The notes under the pieces were generated by a model. The model was not told the DNA's origin and made no database searches. It saw only the letters and a list, made by a program, of their open reading frames with translations. Shown here one piece after another: positions 17,422 through 25,130 of a stretch of DNA of 64,000 nt. Location: the NCBI GenBank assembly GCA_963663375.1, contig OY760195.1:1364001-1428000 (forward strand). Direction: 5' to 3'. The position numbers and the translations under genes were made by a program. Position 1 is the first letter of the stretch; each line of letters starts with the position of its first letter. Source of the stretch: JAYREN01 sp963663375. GTDB taxonomy: Bacteria; Acidobacteriota; Holophagae; Holophagales; Holophagaceae.

Positions 17422-17925
17422 CTATTTTCGGTGGTACCGCCCCGTCCCGCCGCAGTTACCACAACTGGCTTCGTATTTGAGGCTTCCCCCACACCGCTTG
17501 CAGGCCATTTCCAGGGAACCGCTGCCCGCGCACTTGGAGCAGGGCGTTGAAAAAGCGAGCTGAACCTTATGCCCCTTGCAGCGGGGACAGGTGGTGCCGT
17601 CCGCGAGGATACCCCTGGCCTCACACCGCTCGCAGGGGCCCGCCTTCTGGGCATAGACGCCCTTGCCCGAGCACTTTCGGCAACTCACCACCATCACGCC
17701 GCGGCCCTTGCACTTATCGCAGTCGGCGATCAGGTGGCCCACGCCATCACACCTCAGGCACTTTACCCCTGGGCCTTCCGGAGTCTTGCCCTCGGAGGCA
17801 TTGGGCTTCGGCTCTACCGGGGGCTCGGGCATTTCGGCGGCGATCCGCTTGATGACCTTTTCCAGCTTCTTCCGCTTCTCCGTGTCTCGTTTTCGCTTGT
17901 CGAGCTGAGCCGCTGTCTTGGCCAC
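17422..17925 (-). CDS. cysteine-rich zinc-finger protein (DnaJ-type CxxC repeats, no J domain)
   Basis: A 167-residue protein with a basic, coiled N-terminal third (KRKRDTEKRKKLEKVIKRI) and then eight CxxC pairs, mostly as CxxCxGxG: CLRCDGVG, CDKCKGRG, CRKCSGKG, CERCEARG, CPRCKGH, CSKCAGSG, CKRCGG, CGNCGGTG. This is the zinc-binding module of DnaJ and related chaperones, but the J domain and the substrate-binding domain are missing. It could bind unfolded protein or nucleic acid. The function is not known. Confidence 0.75.
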   Translation of the reverse strand: MAKTAAQLDKRKRDTEKRKKLEKVIKRIAAEMPEPPVEPKPNASEGKTPEGPGVKCLRCDGVGHLIADCDKCKGRGVMVVSCRKCSGKGVYAQKAGPCERCEARGILADGTTCPRCKGHKVQLAFSTPCSKCAGSGSLEMACKRCGGSLKYEASCGNCGGTGRYHRK

Positions 17926-18012
17926 GGGATTCCTTTCGGTGGGAGGGGAGGACAGGCCCGGCAGGAGGCGAGGCGGCCTAGGAACCCTGCGCGAGAATGA
18001 TCATCTGTCAGA

Positions 18013-18573
18013 TTAGCGCGGCCAGAGACAGGCGAAGGCAATGGCCGTCACAACCCCATAGATGAGGCCATCCAGCATCTCCTTGGCCGCGGAACGCCAG
18101 GGCTTCCCCATCCAGATGGCCGCCTGGGCAGCGTTTCCGGCGTAGGCCAGGAAGGCCGCAGTCCCTGCAACGCGGAAGACTTGCAGGCAGGGGGCGCCGG
18201 GCGCCACGGTCCGGGAGGTGAGATAGGCCACGGCGAAGGAAACCACTACAGAGAAGCAGAACCAACCCATGAGGGCAGGCCCCATTTTGGGCATCCCGGC
18301 GGCCTTGAGGTAGACCATGGCCACGGGGCCTTCGGTGAATTTCTGCTGGGCCTCGGGCGACTGCATCGCCTTCATGTCGCCGAAATAGGGCAGCACGTAC
18401 TGGCCCGGCGCAGGATCGCCCTGGCGAATGGCCTCGCGCACGGCATCCTCGTTGGGCAGTTGCCGGTAATCGGAGTTGTGCCACTTGAAGACCATGTGGA
18501 CCAGACTGCTGGCCATGAATACGAAGACCGCAGCGAGCAGGATCGGCAACCACAGGTGGAGAAGGGAGACCAT
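18013..18573 (-). CDS. hypothetical membrane protein, four hydrophobic segments
   Basis: A 186-residue protein. Hydrophobic helices are at about 5-26, 98-119, 128-150 and 168-184. Between the first and second lies a conserved-looking soluble loop (NSDYRQLPNEDAVREAIRQG, PGQYVLPYFGDMKAMQSPE). The ATG at 18573 has AGGAG upstream. I do not recognise a function. The downstream neighbour on the same strand is the cysteine-rich protein, 87 bp away. Confidence 0.75.
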   Translation of the reverse strand: MVSLLHLWLPILLAAVFVFMASSLVHMVFKWHNSDYRQLPNEDAVREAIRQGDPAPGQYVLPYFGDMKAMQSPEAQQKFTEGPVAMVYLKAAGMPKMGPALMGWFCFSVVVSFAVAYLTSRTVAPGAPCLQVFRVAGTAAFLAYAGNAAQAAIWMGKPWRSAAKEMLDGLIYGVVTAIAFACLWPR

Positions 18574-18661
18574 GACAACTCCTGAGTAGACGGTTCCGGA
18601 CCGCTGGCGAAAAGCCTACGCTCCTTCCCCTTCGCTCGTCGACGGGCCTTCTCGAAATCCG

Positions 18662-20086
18662 CTAACAGCCCCGCGCCGCCTCAGTCTGCAACGCCACCCA
18701 CAGGGCCTCCACATGCCTGCGCTCGGTGGCTTCGGCGCCGATGGAGACGCGGATCATCTGCTGGCCCTTGAGCATGGAAGGCGTGAGGTAGCTCTGGCCG
18801 GCCTCGTTGATGCGCGCGGCGATGCCCAGGTTGTGGGCGGTGAGGGCGGCTTCGTCACCGCGCAGAGGCTCCGGCACGTGGCGAAGGCAGACGGTCTGGA
18901 GTTCCACGGGGGCCAGTCGCTCCCAGCCCGGGGCGGCGTCCACCTGCGCCTTGAGCCACTGGGCGTTGGCGAAGTCCCGGCGGATCTTGGCTTGGAGGCC
19001 CTCCACGCCGAGATCGCGGATGAGGAACCAGAGCTTGAGGGCCCGGAAGCGGCGCCCCAGGGGGATGCCCCAGTCCCGCAGATTGCGCACCTGCCCGTCC
19101 TGGGCCGTGTGCAGGTAGCTGGGGTTGGTGCCCATGACGCGGATGAGGTGCTCGGGATCCCGCACGTAGTAGGCCGTGAGATCGAAGCCCGTACCCATCC
19201 ACTTGTGGGGGTTGAGCACCACGGAATCCGCGGCCTCGACGCCTGCCCACAGTCCACGGCACTCGGGGCAGAGCATGGCCGTGCCCGCCATGGCCGCATC
19301 CACATGCAGCCAGAGGTCATACTTTTGGGCCAGCGCGGCCATGGCCAGCAGGGGATCCATGGCGGTGGTGGCGGTGGTGCCGATGGCGGCCACCAGGGCG
19401 CAGGGTTTCAGGCCAGCCTCGAGATCGGCCTGGAGCGCGGCCTCCAGGGCATCCAGGCGGAGGGCATGGTTGGCATCGGTGGGGATGAGCCGCAGATGCT
19501 CCTTGCCGAAACCCGCCAGCAGCGCGGCCTTGGGGATGGAGCTGTGGCCCTGGTCCGAGGCGTAGACCACCAGGGGTTTCGCTTCGGCCTGCAGGCCGCC
19601 GCGGTTCTGGCTGAAGCTGGAGGCGCGCTCCCGGGCGCAGAGCAGGGCGCAGAAGGTGGCCGTGCTGGCGGTGTCCTGGATGACGCCCGTGAAGGCCTCC
19701 GGCAGGCCCAGCATCTGCCGCAACCACTCCATGACCACATCCTCCACCTCTGTCGCGGCGGGACTCGTCTGCCAACTCATGCCCTGGCTGCCCAGGCCCG
19801 CACACACGAGATCCGCCAATACCGAAGAGAGATTGGAATTGGACGGGAAGTAGGCGAAGAAGCCCGGATGATTCCAGTGGGTTATCCCCGGCATCACCAC
19901 GCGGTCCAGATCGCCCAGGATGGCGTCAAGGCCTTCGCCCTTCTGCGGCGGTGTGCGGGGCAGCTGGGCGCTGATCTCCCCGGGCTGGGCCCGGCTCATC
20001 ACGGGGTAGGTTTCGAGCTGCTCGCGGTAGGTGGCGATCCACTCGATCAGTTCGTGTCCAAGGCGGCGGAAGTCGTCGGGTCTCAT
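18662..20086 (-). CDS. PLP-dependent group II amino-acid decarboxylase
   Basis: Decarboxylates an amino acid to its amine, probably an aromatic one given the family. The 474-residue protein has the group II features: THWNHPGFFAYFPSNSN near the N-terminus, SDQGHSS, HVDAAMAG (cofactor aspartate D263) and the PLP lysine K295 in LNPHKWMG. The length is standard for aromatic-L-amino-acid decarboxylases. The gene starts four bases after the stop of the carbonic anhydrase gene, so the two are co-transcribed. A CO2-releasing and a CO2-hydrating enzyme are thus paired, though the decarboxylase is cytoplasmic and the anhydrase may not be. Confidence 0.9.
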   Translation of the reverse strand: MRPDDFRRLGHELIEWIATYREQLETYPVMSRAQPGEISAQLPRTPPQKGEGLDAILGDLDRVVMPGITHWNHPGFFAYFPSNSNLSSVLADLVCAGLGSQGMSWQTSPAATEVEDVVMEWLRQMLGLPEAFTGVIQDTASTATFCALLCARERASSFSQNRGGLQAEAKPLVVYASDQGHSSIPKAALLAGFGKEHLRLIPTDANHALRLDALEAALQADLEAGLKPCALVAAIGTTATTAMDPLLAMAALAQKYDLWLHVDAAMAGTAMLCPECRGLWAGVEAADSVVLNPHKWMGTGFDLTAYYVRDPEHLIRVMGTNPSYLHTAQDGQVRNLRDWGIPLGRRFRALKLWFLIRDLGVEGLQAKIRRDFANAQWLKAQVDAAPGWERLAPVELQTVCLRHVPEPLRGDEAALTAHNLGIAARINEAGQSYLTPSMLKGQQMIRVSIGAEATERRHVEALWVALQTEAARGC

Positions 20087-20090
20087 GCCT

Positions 20091-21068
20091 TCAATGATGC
20101 GCCTTTTCCTCGCCCTTTGAAGCCTTGGGCAGCTCCAGGAAGGCCACGTTCCCGCTGCTCAGATCGTAGACCGCCGGAACCAGCCGCAGCTTGCCCGCGG
20201 CCGCCAGATGCCGCAGGATCTCGCTGCGATCCAGCAGGGCCTGGGCCTGACGGACTGCGTTGTGGCTCTCCAGGTGCCGAAGATGCTCGGCGGCGCTCTC
20301 GTTGGGATCCTCCTGGGTGGTCTCCAACAGCCCCGCCATGGCCGCCTGGAGCGACCAGAGATTGCCCGGCAGGGGTTTGCCCTGGGCCTCGGCCACGGCC
20401 TTCACGGCGCCGCAGAAGGTGTGCCCCATCACGATCACCAGGCTCGAGCCCAGGTGTTCGGCGGCATACTCCACCGAGGCCACACCCTGAATATCCGGGC
20501 AGTTGCCCGCCTCCCGGATGGTGAAGATCCGCCCCATCTCCTGATCGAACACGAAGTTGTCCATCACCCGGCTGTCCGAGCAGGTGACGATGACCGCGAA
20601 GGGCGCCTGGCCCTTGACCAGGGTTTCGCGCAGGGCCGCGTCCTGGGAAGTGAGCAGAGTGCGCACCCGCCGCCCCTCCACGAAGCGACGATTCCCGGCC
20701 TTCAATTCCGCCAGGCCGGCCTCTGCATTTCGGATCTCCACCTGCGCCGGTGCCTCCTTCTTCGCCAGGGCCTCCTGGAGCTTGGCGTTCTCCGCGGCCA
20801 GGCGCGCAGCCCTCGCCTCGGCCTCCACCAGGCGCTTGGAGTCCTCGATCTTCGTCGGGGCACCGGATTTCGGCTTTGGGATTGGCTTGGGCGCGGGTTT
20901 GATCCTTTCCGGCGCGGCCTCTTCGGGAACGGCCACCGAGCTGTGCTTCTTGACGGCCTTGGCCGGAACGGCCTTCTCGGTTTCCACCGCGGCAGGCTTG
21001 GCGACCGGCTGCTTGGGCGGTTCCTCCGGGAAGAGATTCAGACTGGCGGCAAGGAGCAGATCGAACAT
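20091..21068 (-). CDS. beta-class carbonic anhydrase with Lys/Pro-rich N-terminal extension
   Basis: Interconverts CO2 and bicarbonate with a zinc ion. The catalytic part (about 112-315 of 325) holds C163, D165 and R167 in CSDSR, then H216 and C219 in MGHTFCGAV, and REAGN. The first 110 residues are extra: a short hydrophobic start (MFDLLLAASLNLF), a Pro/Ala/Lys-rich stretch, and a likely coiled coil (EAEARAARLAAENAKLQEALAKK). Ordinary beta enzymes lack these. The extension could tether the enzyme or mediate oligomerisation. Whether the hydrophobic start is an export signal is unclear. Confidence 0.93.
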   Translation of the reverse strand: MFDLLLAASLNLFPEEPPKQPVAKPAAVETEKAVPAKAVKKHSSVAVPEEAAPERIKPAPKPIPKPKSGAPTKIEDSKRLVEAEARAARLAAENAKLQEALAKKEAPAQVEIRNAEAGLAELKAGNRRFVEGRRVRTLLTSQDAALRETLVKGQAPFAVIVTCSDSRVMDNFVFDQEMGRIFTIREAGNCPDIQGVASVEYAAEHLGSSLVIVMGHTFCGAVKAVAEAQGKPLPGNLWSLQAAMAGLLETTQEDPNESAAEHLRHLESHNAVRQAQALLDRSEILRHLAAAGKLRLVPAVYDLSSGNVAFLELPKASKGEEKAHH

Positions 21069-21104
21069 GGCAGGCCTCGGGCGACCCTTCCGTTATCGGA
21101 AAAG

Positions 21105-21116
21105 GGCTCCGGAGCC
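21105..21116 (-). terminator. palindromic terminator after the export operon
   Basis: Read on the minus strand, GGCTCCGGAGCC is followed by CTTTTCC. It lies beyond the permease tail remnant and before the carbonic anhydrase gene. A second, similar hairpin (arms GAAGGCTCC and GGAGCCTTC, 21173-21193) lies between the intact permease stop and the remnant. Confidence 0.55.
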
Positions 21117-21123
21117 TGAGTTT

Positions 21124-21150
21124 CTATTCGTACCGCGGCGCCTCGATCGG
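21124..21150 (-). pseudogene. remnant 3' end of a second MacB-like permease gene
   Basis: The nine codons read PIEAPRYE and stop. The intact permease upstream (ending at 21239) finishes with PIEALRYE and stop. At DNA level the two tails differ at CCC/CCG, GCC/GCG and CTG/CCG, so two of three changes are synonymous. The tail lies 115 bp downstream of the real one, with only 88 bp between. It looks like what is left of a third permease gene, or of an older copy replaced by the present one. Confidence 0.6.
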
Positions 21151-21238
21151 TCGCGACCATGTGGGTCGCGGAGAAGGCTCCAGTGGAGCCTTCGAAGCGG
21201 GGCCCCACAGGGAGCGAATCACCTTGCCGGGAGGATCT

Positions 21239-22519
21239 CTATTCGTACCGCAGGGCCTCGATGGGATCCTGCTTCGCCGCCTTCAGGGCGGGCCACATGC
21301 CGAAGGTCAGGCCCACGGTGGTGCTGATGCCGAAGCCCAGCACGATGGACCACAGTGGCGCCGCGGCGGGAAAGTCGAAGGCGAAGCGCACCAGAAAGGC
21401 GATGCCGAGCCCAATGGCGATGCCGATGCCACCGCCGATGCCCGTGAGGGTGACGGCCTCCACCAGGAACTGGGCCGCCACATCCTTGCGGGTGGCGCCC
21501 ATGGCCTTTCGCACGCCGATCTCCCGGGTGCGCTCCGTGACCGTCACCAGCATGATGTTCATCACGCCCACGCCCCCCACCAGCAGGGCGATGCCCGCGA
21601 TGAAGATCATGGCGGCGGCGATACCTCCGGTGATTTGCTGGAAGGACTGAAGCTGGCCTTCGCTGGTGAAGATGGCGAAATCGTTGGCCTCGCTGGGTCT
21701 AAGCCCGCGGCGGGCCCGCAATATGGCCACTTCCTGATCGGTCATTTCCGCGATGCGAGCGGGATCCTTGGGGATGGTGGCGATGTGCATGTTGTCCCCA
21801 CCCGAGTTCTTGACCTGGGGAAACAGCTCATCGAAGGTGCTGATGGGAATGAGCACCAGGTTGTCGTTGCTGCCTCCCAGAAAGGAGCCTTTTTTCTCGA
21901 GCACCCCCACCACCTGGAAAGCGATGCCGTTGAGCAGGAGCTCCTGGCCGAGGGGATCCTTCCGGGGCCAGAGGGCCTTGACCACATCGGGCGCCACCAC
22001 ACAGGTTCGGGCGGCATGGAGCACATCCGCATCGATGAGGAAGCGGCCATCCTCCACGACTGAATTGTTGGCCGGGGCATAGTCGGGGTTCGTGCCGCAG
22101 AGGGCGGGCCCATTGGCCTCATCCCCTTTCCGGTTCTTGATACTGGATTCACCCTCGAGATAGCGCTCCTGGGAGACCGCCGCAGCAAGAGAGGCCAAGC
22201 GTTTCAAAGCCTCGGCATCCTCGCGGGTGAGATCCTTGCGCCGCTTCTGCTCCTCGGGAATCCGCCCGCCCCCGAAGCGCGGTTCGTATTTCTGGAACTG
22301 CACCAGGTGGGTGCCGAAGGCGGAAAAGGCGCCGGTGATGGCCTGGTTGAAGCCCGCCACGAAGCTCACCATGGCGATGACCGTGGCGACCCCGGCGGCG
22401 ATGCCCAGGAGCGTCAGCACGCTTCTCAGCTTCTGGGCCAGGATCGCCCGCAGCGCGAAGAGCACGTTCTCTCGGCCGATGGCGCGGAGGAGCTTGGGTT
22501 TGCGAAGGGCGGCGCTCAT
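21239..22519 (-). CDS. MacB-like ABC transporter permease
   Basis: Inner-membrane permease of 426 residues. It has an N-terminal helix (LRSVLTLLGIAAGVATVIAMVSFVAGF), a large periplasmic MacB_PCD domain (about 60-280) and three C-terminal FtsX helices, with the characteristic VTERTREIGVRKAMGATRKDVAAQF. There is no nucleotide-binding domain, unlike E. coli MacB. It follows the first permease by three bases. It probably pairs with that permease and the MacA-like adaptor to export a lipid, peptide or small molecule. The ATPase must be encoded elsewhere. Confidence 0.92.
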   Translation of the reverse strand: MSAALRKPKLLRAIGRENVLFALRAILAQKLRSVLTLLGIAAGVATVIAMVSFVAGFNQAITGAFSAFGTHLVQFQKYEPRFGGGRIPEEQKRRKDLTREDAEALKRLASLAAAVSQERYLEGESSIKNRKGDEANGPALCGTNPDYAPANNSVVEDGRFLIDADVLHAARTCVVAPDVVKALWPRKDPLGQELLLNGIAFQVVGVLEKKGSFLGGSNDNLVLIPISTFDELFPQVKNSGGDNMHIATIPKDPARIAEMTDQEVAILRARRGLRPSEANDFAIFTSEGQLQSFQQITGGIAAAMIFIAGIALLVGGVGVMNIMLVTVTERTREIGVRKAMGATRKDVAAQFLVEAVTLTGIGGGIGIAIGLGIAFLVRFAFDFPAAAPLWSIVLGFGISTTVGLTFGMWPALKAAKQDPIEALRYE

Positions 22520-22522
22520 GGG

Positions 22523-23749
22523 TCACTCCGCCCGAATGGCATCAATGACGACGAGGTTGGAGGCCCGGCGGGCAGGCAGGAACCCTGCCGTGAGCCCCAC
22601 CAGGGTGGAAAGGGCGATGCCCGTGAAGACGATCCCCGGCGTGATCTGGGCCGGGAAACCGGCCACCTGCTTGACCAGCAGCACCACGCCGCCCCCCAGC
22701 AGGACACCAAGCACGCCCCCCAGCGCCGAAAGCAGCGCCGCCTCCAGCAGGAACTGCCGCCGGATGTCCTTCTTGCGGGCCCCCAGAGCAAGGCGAATGC
22801 CGATCTCCGGGGTGCGCTCCGTGACGCTCACCAGCATGATGTTCATGATCACGATGCCCCCCACGCCGAGACTCACTGAGGCCACCAGGATCATGAGCAG
22901 GAAGGCCGCGGCGCTGATCTGGCGCCAGAGATCCTGCAGGGCCTCCTGGGTAAGCAGGCCGAAGGGATCCTGGGCGGAGTAGGCCGTGTGCCGCATGGCC
23001 CGCAGCACCGCGCGCAGCTCGTCCACCGAGGCGTCGATGCCGTTCACGCCGCCCGCGGCCTTCACGTAGAGCTCCAGGCTCTGATTGGCGGGCATGAAGT
23101 TCTTGCGGTAGACCTGGATGGGGATGTAGGCGCGGTTGTCCTGGTTGAAGCCGATGCCCCGGCCCTGCTTGGGCATGAGCCCGATCACCACGAAGGGTTG
23201 GCCCCGCAGCAGGATGGTACGGCCGATGGGGTCGAGGCTGCCGAAGAGCTCCTCCCGCACATTTGCGCCGATGACGACCACGTTCTGCGCCGCATCGTTT
23301 TCCTGCTCGGTGAAGAAGCGCCCCGCCTCGAATTCCAGGCGGAAGAGCTGGGCGAAATCCGGCGTCACCCCGGGCACCGTGGTGGATTCCAGGTGCTTGT
23401 CTCCGTGACTCGCCTTCATGGCCGTGCCCGTGCCGCAGGAGATGCGGGTGGCGTATTGCAGGGAACCGTCGTTCAGGCGCTCGTACTCGTGCCAGCGGAT
23501 GGGCGGGCGCTTGAGGGCCTGAAGGAATTCCTGACGGCTGCGGATGATGCCGAACTGGGTGACGATATAGACGTCCGGGGCCAGCACGATCACCTTTTCC
23601 TTCACGTAGGTGTTCAGGCCGGAGATGACGCCCACGACGCCCACGATGGTGGTGACCCCGATGATGATGCCCAGCAGGGTGAGGAAGCTCCTCAGCTTGT
23701 GGGCCCTAAGGGCCCGCAAGGCGATGCGGAAGAGTTCGGAGAGTTTCAT
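22523..23749 (-). CDS. MacB-like ABC transporter permease
   Basis: A 408-residue paralogue of the following permease with the same plan: one N-terminal helix (HKLRSFLTLLGIIIGVTTIVGVVGVISGL), a periplasmic domain, and three C-terminal helices with VTERTPEIGIRLALGARKKDIRRQF. It begins two bases after the adaptor stop. Two different permeases in tandem suggest a heterodimeric exporter. There is no ATPase domain. Confidence 0.92.
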   Translation of the reverse strand: MKLSELFRIALRALRAHKLRSFLTLLGIIIGVTTIVGVVGVISGLNTYVKEKVIVLAPDVYIVTQFGIIRSRQEFLQALKRPPIRWHEYERLNDGSLQYATRISCGTGTAMKASHGDKHLESTTVPGVTPDFAQLFRLEFEAGRFFTEQENDAAQNVVVIGANVREELFGSLDPIGRTILLRGQPFVVIGLMPKQGRGIGFNQDNRAYIPIQVYRKNFMPANQSLELYVKAAGGVNGIDASVDELRAVLRAMRHTAYSAQDPFGLLTQEALQDLWRQISAAAFLLMILVASVSLGVGGIVIMNIMLVSVTERTPEIGIRLALGARKKDIRRQFLLEAALLSALGGVLGVLLGGGVVLLVKQVAGFPAQITPGIVFTGIALSTLVGLTAGFLPARRASNLVVIDAIRAE

Positions 23750-23751
23750 GG

Positions 23752-24978
23752 CTACTTCGCGTCGTCGTCCTTCTTCACCCCGACCTTCTTCGTCTCCACC
23801 CTCAGCGGTTCGCCGCCCTTGAGGTCGCGCAGCACCTTGAAGGGACCCGTCACCACGGTCTCACCGCCCTTGAGTCCCGACGTGATTTCCACGTTCAGCT
23901 CGCCCAGCAGCCCCGTCTTGACCGCCTGGAAGCGCGCCTTGCCGCCCTCCAGAAGGTAGACGCCTTCTTCCTCCCGAGGTGCGCCGGGGGCGAGCTTCTG
24001 GCCTTCCTTGGCCTTGATCTCCTTCATCACCAAGGCCTGGAGCGGAATGGCCAGGGCGTTCTCCCGGCTGCCGGTGAAGATGTCCGCCTGGGCGCTGAGA
24101 CCCGGCTTGATGGTGAGGGGCGGGTTCTTGATCTGCACCTTCACCTTGAACTTGATGGCCTCGTTGATGTTGAGCTTGAGGATGGGACTGCCGCCCACCT
24201 CGGTGACCACAGCCTCGAAGAGCTGATTGGGATAGGCGTCGATGCGCACCTGGGCGCTCTGGCCCAGCTTCACGCTGGGAATGGAGGCTTCGTCTACCTC
24301 CATCTCCGCTTCCACCTTGCTCATATCCGAGATGGTCACCAGCACCAGCCCCTGCTGGTTCTGCATGCCCATGACCGCAGTTTCGCCCAACTCGATCCGC
24401 CGGGCCGTCACCACCCCGTCCATGGGGGCCGTGATGGTGGTGTACTTGAGGCCCACCCGCGCCTCTTGCACTCCTGCCTTGGCCTGCTCCATGCGCCGCT
24501 GGGTGGCAGAGGCCGCCGCTTCCGCCGTGGAGAGGGCCGTGCGCACCTGCTCGTAGTCCGACTGGGAGATGATGCCCGCCTTGCGGTTGGCCTCGGCCCG
24601 GTCGAAGTCCTTATGAGCCTGCTCCAGCCGGGAGCGGGCGGAGGCAAGATCCTGGCCCATGGCCTCCATGGAGGCCTGCACTCCGGCCACGGAGGCCTGG
24701 TGGCGGCTGGGATCGATTTCCAGCAGGAACTGTCCCTTCTTGACCGAATCGCCTTCCTTCACGGCGATGCGGGTCACCTGACCCATCACGTTGGCGCTGA
24801 TATCGGCTTTCTGGACCGCCTGGATCTTGCCATTGGCGCTCACCTTGGCGGTGATGGTCTCCCGGGCCACCGTCACCACCTGGACGCCCTGCCCCTTGTC
24901 CCCGCGGGTCGCGCCCACGGCAATCAGCACGAGAAGGAGTGCGCCGCCCCCCAGGAGCCAGATGTGCTTCCGCTTCAT
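23752..24978 (-). CDS. MacA-like periplasmic adaptor (HlyD family)
   Basis: Periplasmic adaptor of 408 residues anchored by an N-terminal helix (HIWLLGGGALLLVLIAVGATRG). Lipoyl-like halves flank a coiled-coil hairpin (VTARETITAKVSANGKIQAV, then KEGDSVKKGQFLLEID; hairpin about 85-170; second half with YTTITAPMDGVVTARRIELGE). Later comes the beta-barrel and a charged C-terminus (KKVGVKKDDDAK). ATG 24978 is chosen because GGAGG precedes it; an upstream in-frame start at 25035 lacks one. It is first in the operon with the two permeases and would link them to an outer-membrane channel. Confidence 0.92.
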   Translation of the reverse strand: MKRKHIWLLGGGALLLVLIAVGATRGDKGQGVQVVTVARETITAKVSANGKIQAVQKADISANVMGQVTRIAVKEGDSVKKGQFLLEIDPSRHQASVAGVQASMEAMGQDLASARSRLEQAHKDFDRAEANRKAGIISQSDYEQVRTALSTAEAAASATQRRMEQAKAGVQEARVGLKYTTITAPMDGVVTARRIELGETAVMGMQNQQGLVLVTISDMSKVEAEMEVDEASIPSVKLGQSAQVRIDAYPNQLFEAVVTEVGGSPILKLNINEAIKFKVKVQIKNPPLTIKPGLSAQADIFTGSRENALAIPLQALVMKEIKAKEGQKLAPGAPREEEGVYLLEGGKARFQAVKTGLLGELNVEITSGLKGGETVVTGPFKVLRDLKGGEPLRVETKKVGVKKDDDAK

Positions 24979-25086
24979 GTCAAAGCCTCCAGGCCCGAAG
25001 GTGGCCGTCAGGGTGGAAACGCGAGACACAGCCATGGGTTTAGGGCATCAGAAGGCAGGTAAGCCTTTTCGATAGCGTTGCTATTT

Positions 25087-25098
25087 GAAAATATTTTC
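25087..25098. promoter_or_regulatory. AT-rich palindrome in divergent promoter region
   Basis: GAAAATATTTTC is a perfect 12-bp palindrome in the 152-bp region between the export operon (leftward) and the TonB receptor/ZIP operon (rightward). The surrounding 60 bp are unusually AT-rich. A Fur- or Zur-type metalloregulator site would suit the rightward genes. The exact consensus is not met, so this is only a candidate operator. Confidence 0.3.
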
Positions 25099-25130
25099 TA
25101 TTTGATCCATTATTTGTTTTGAGGTTACCG

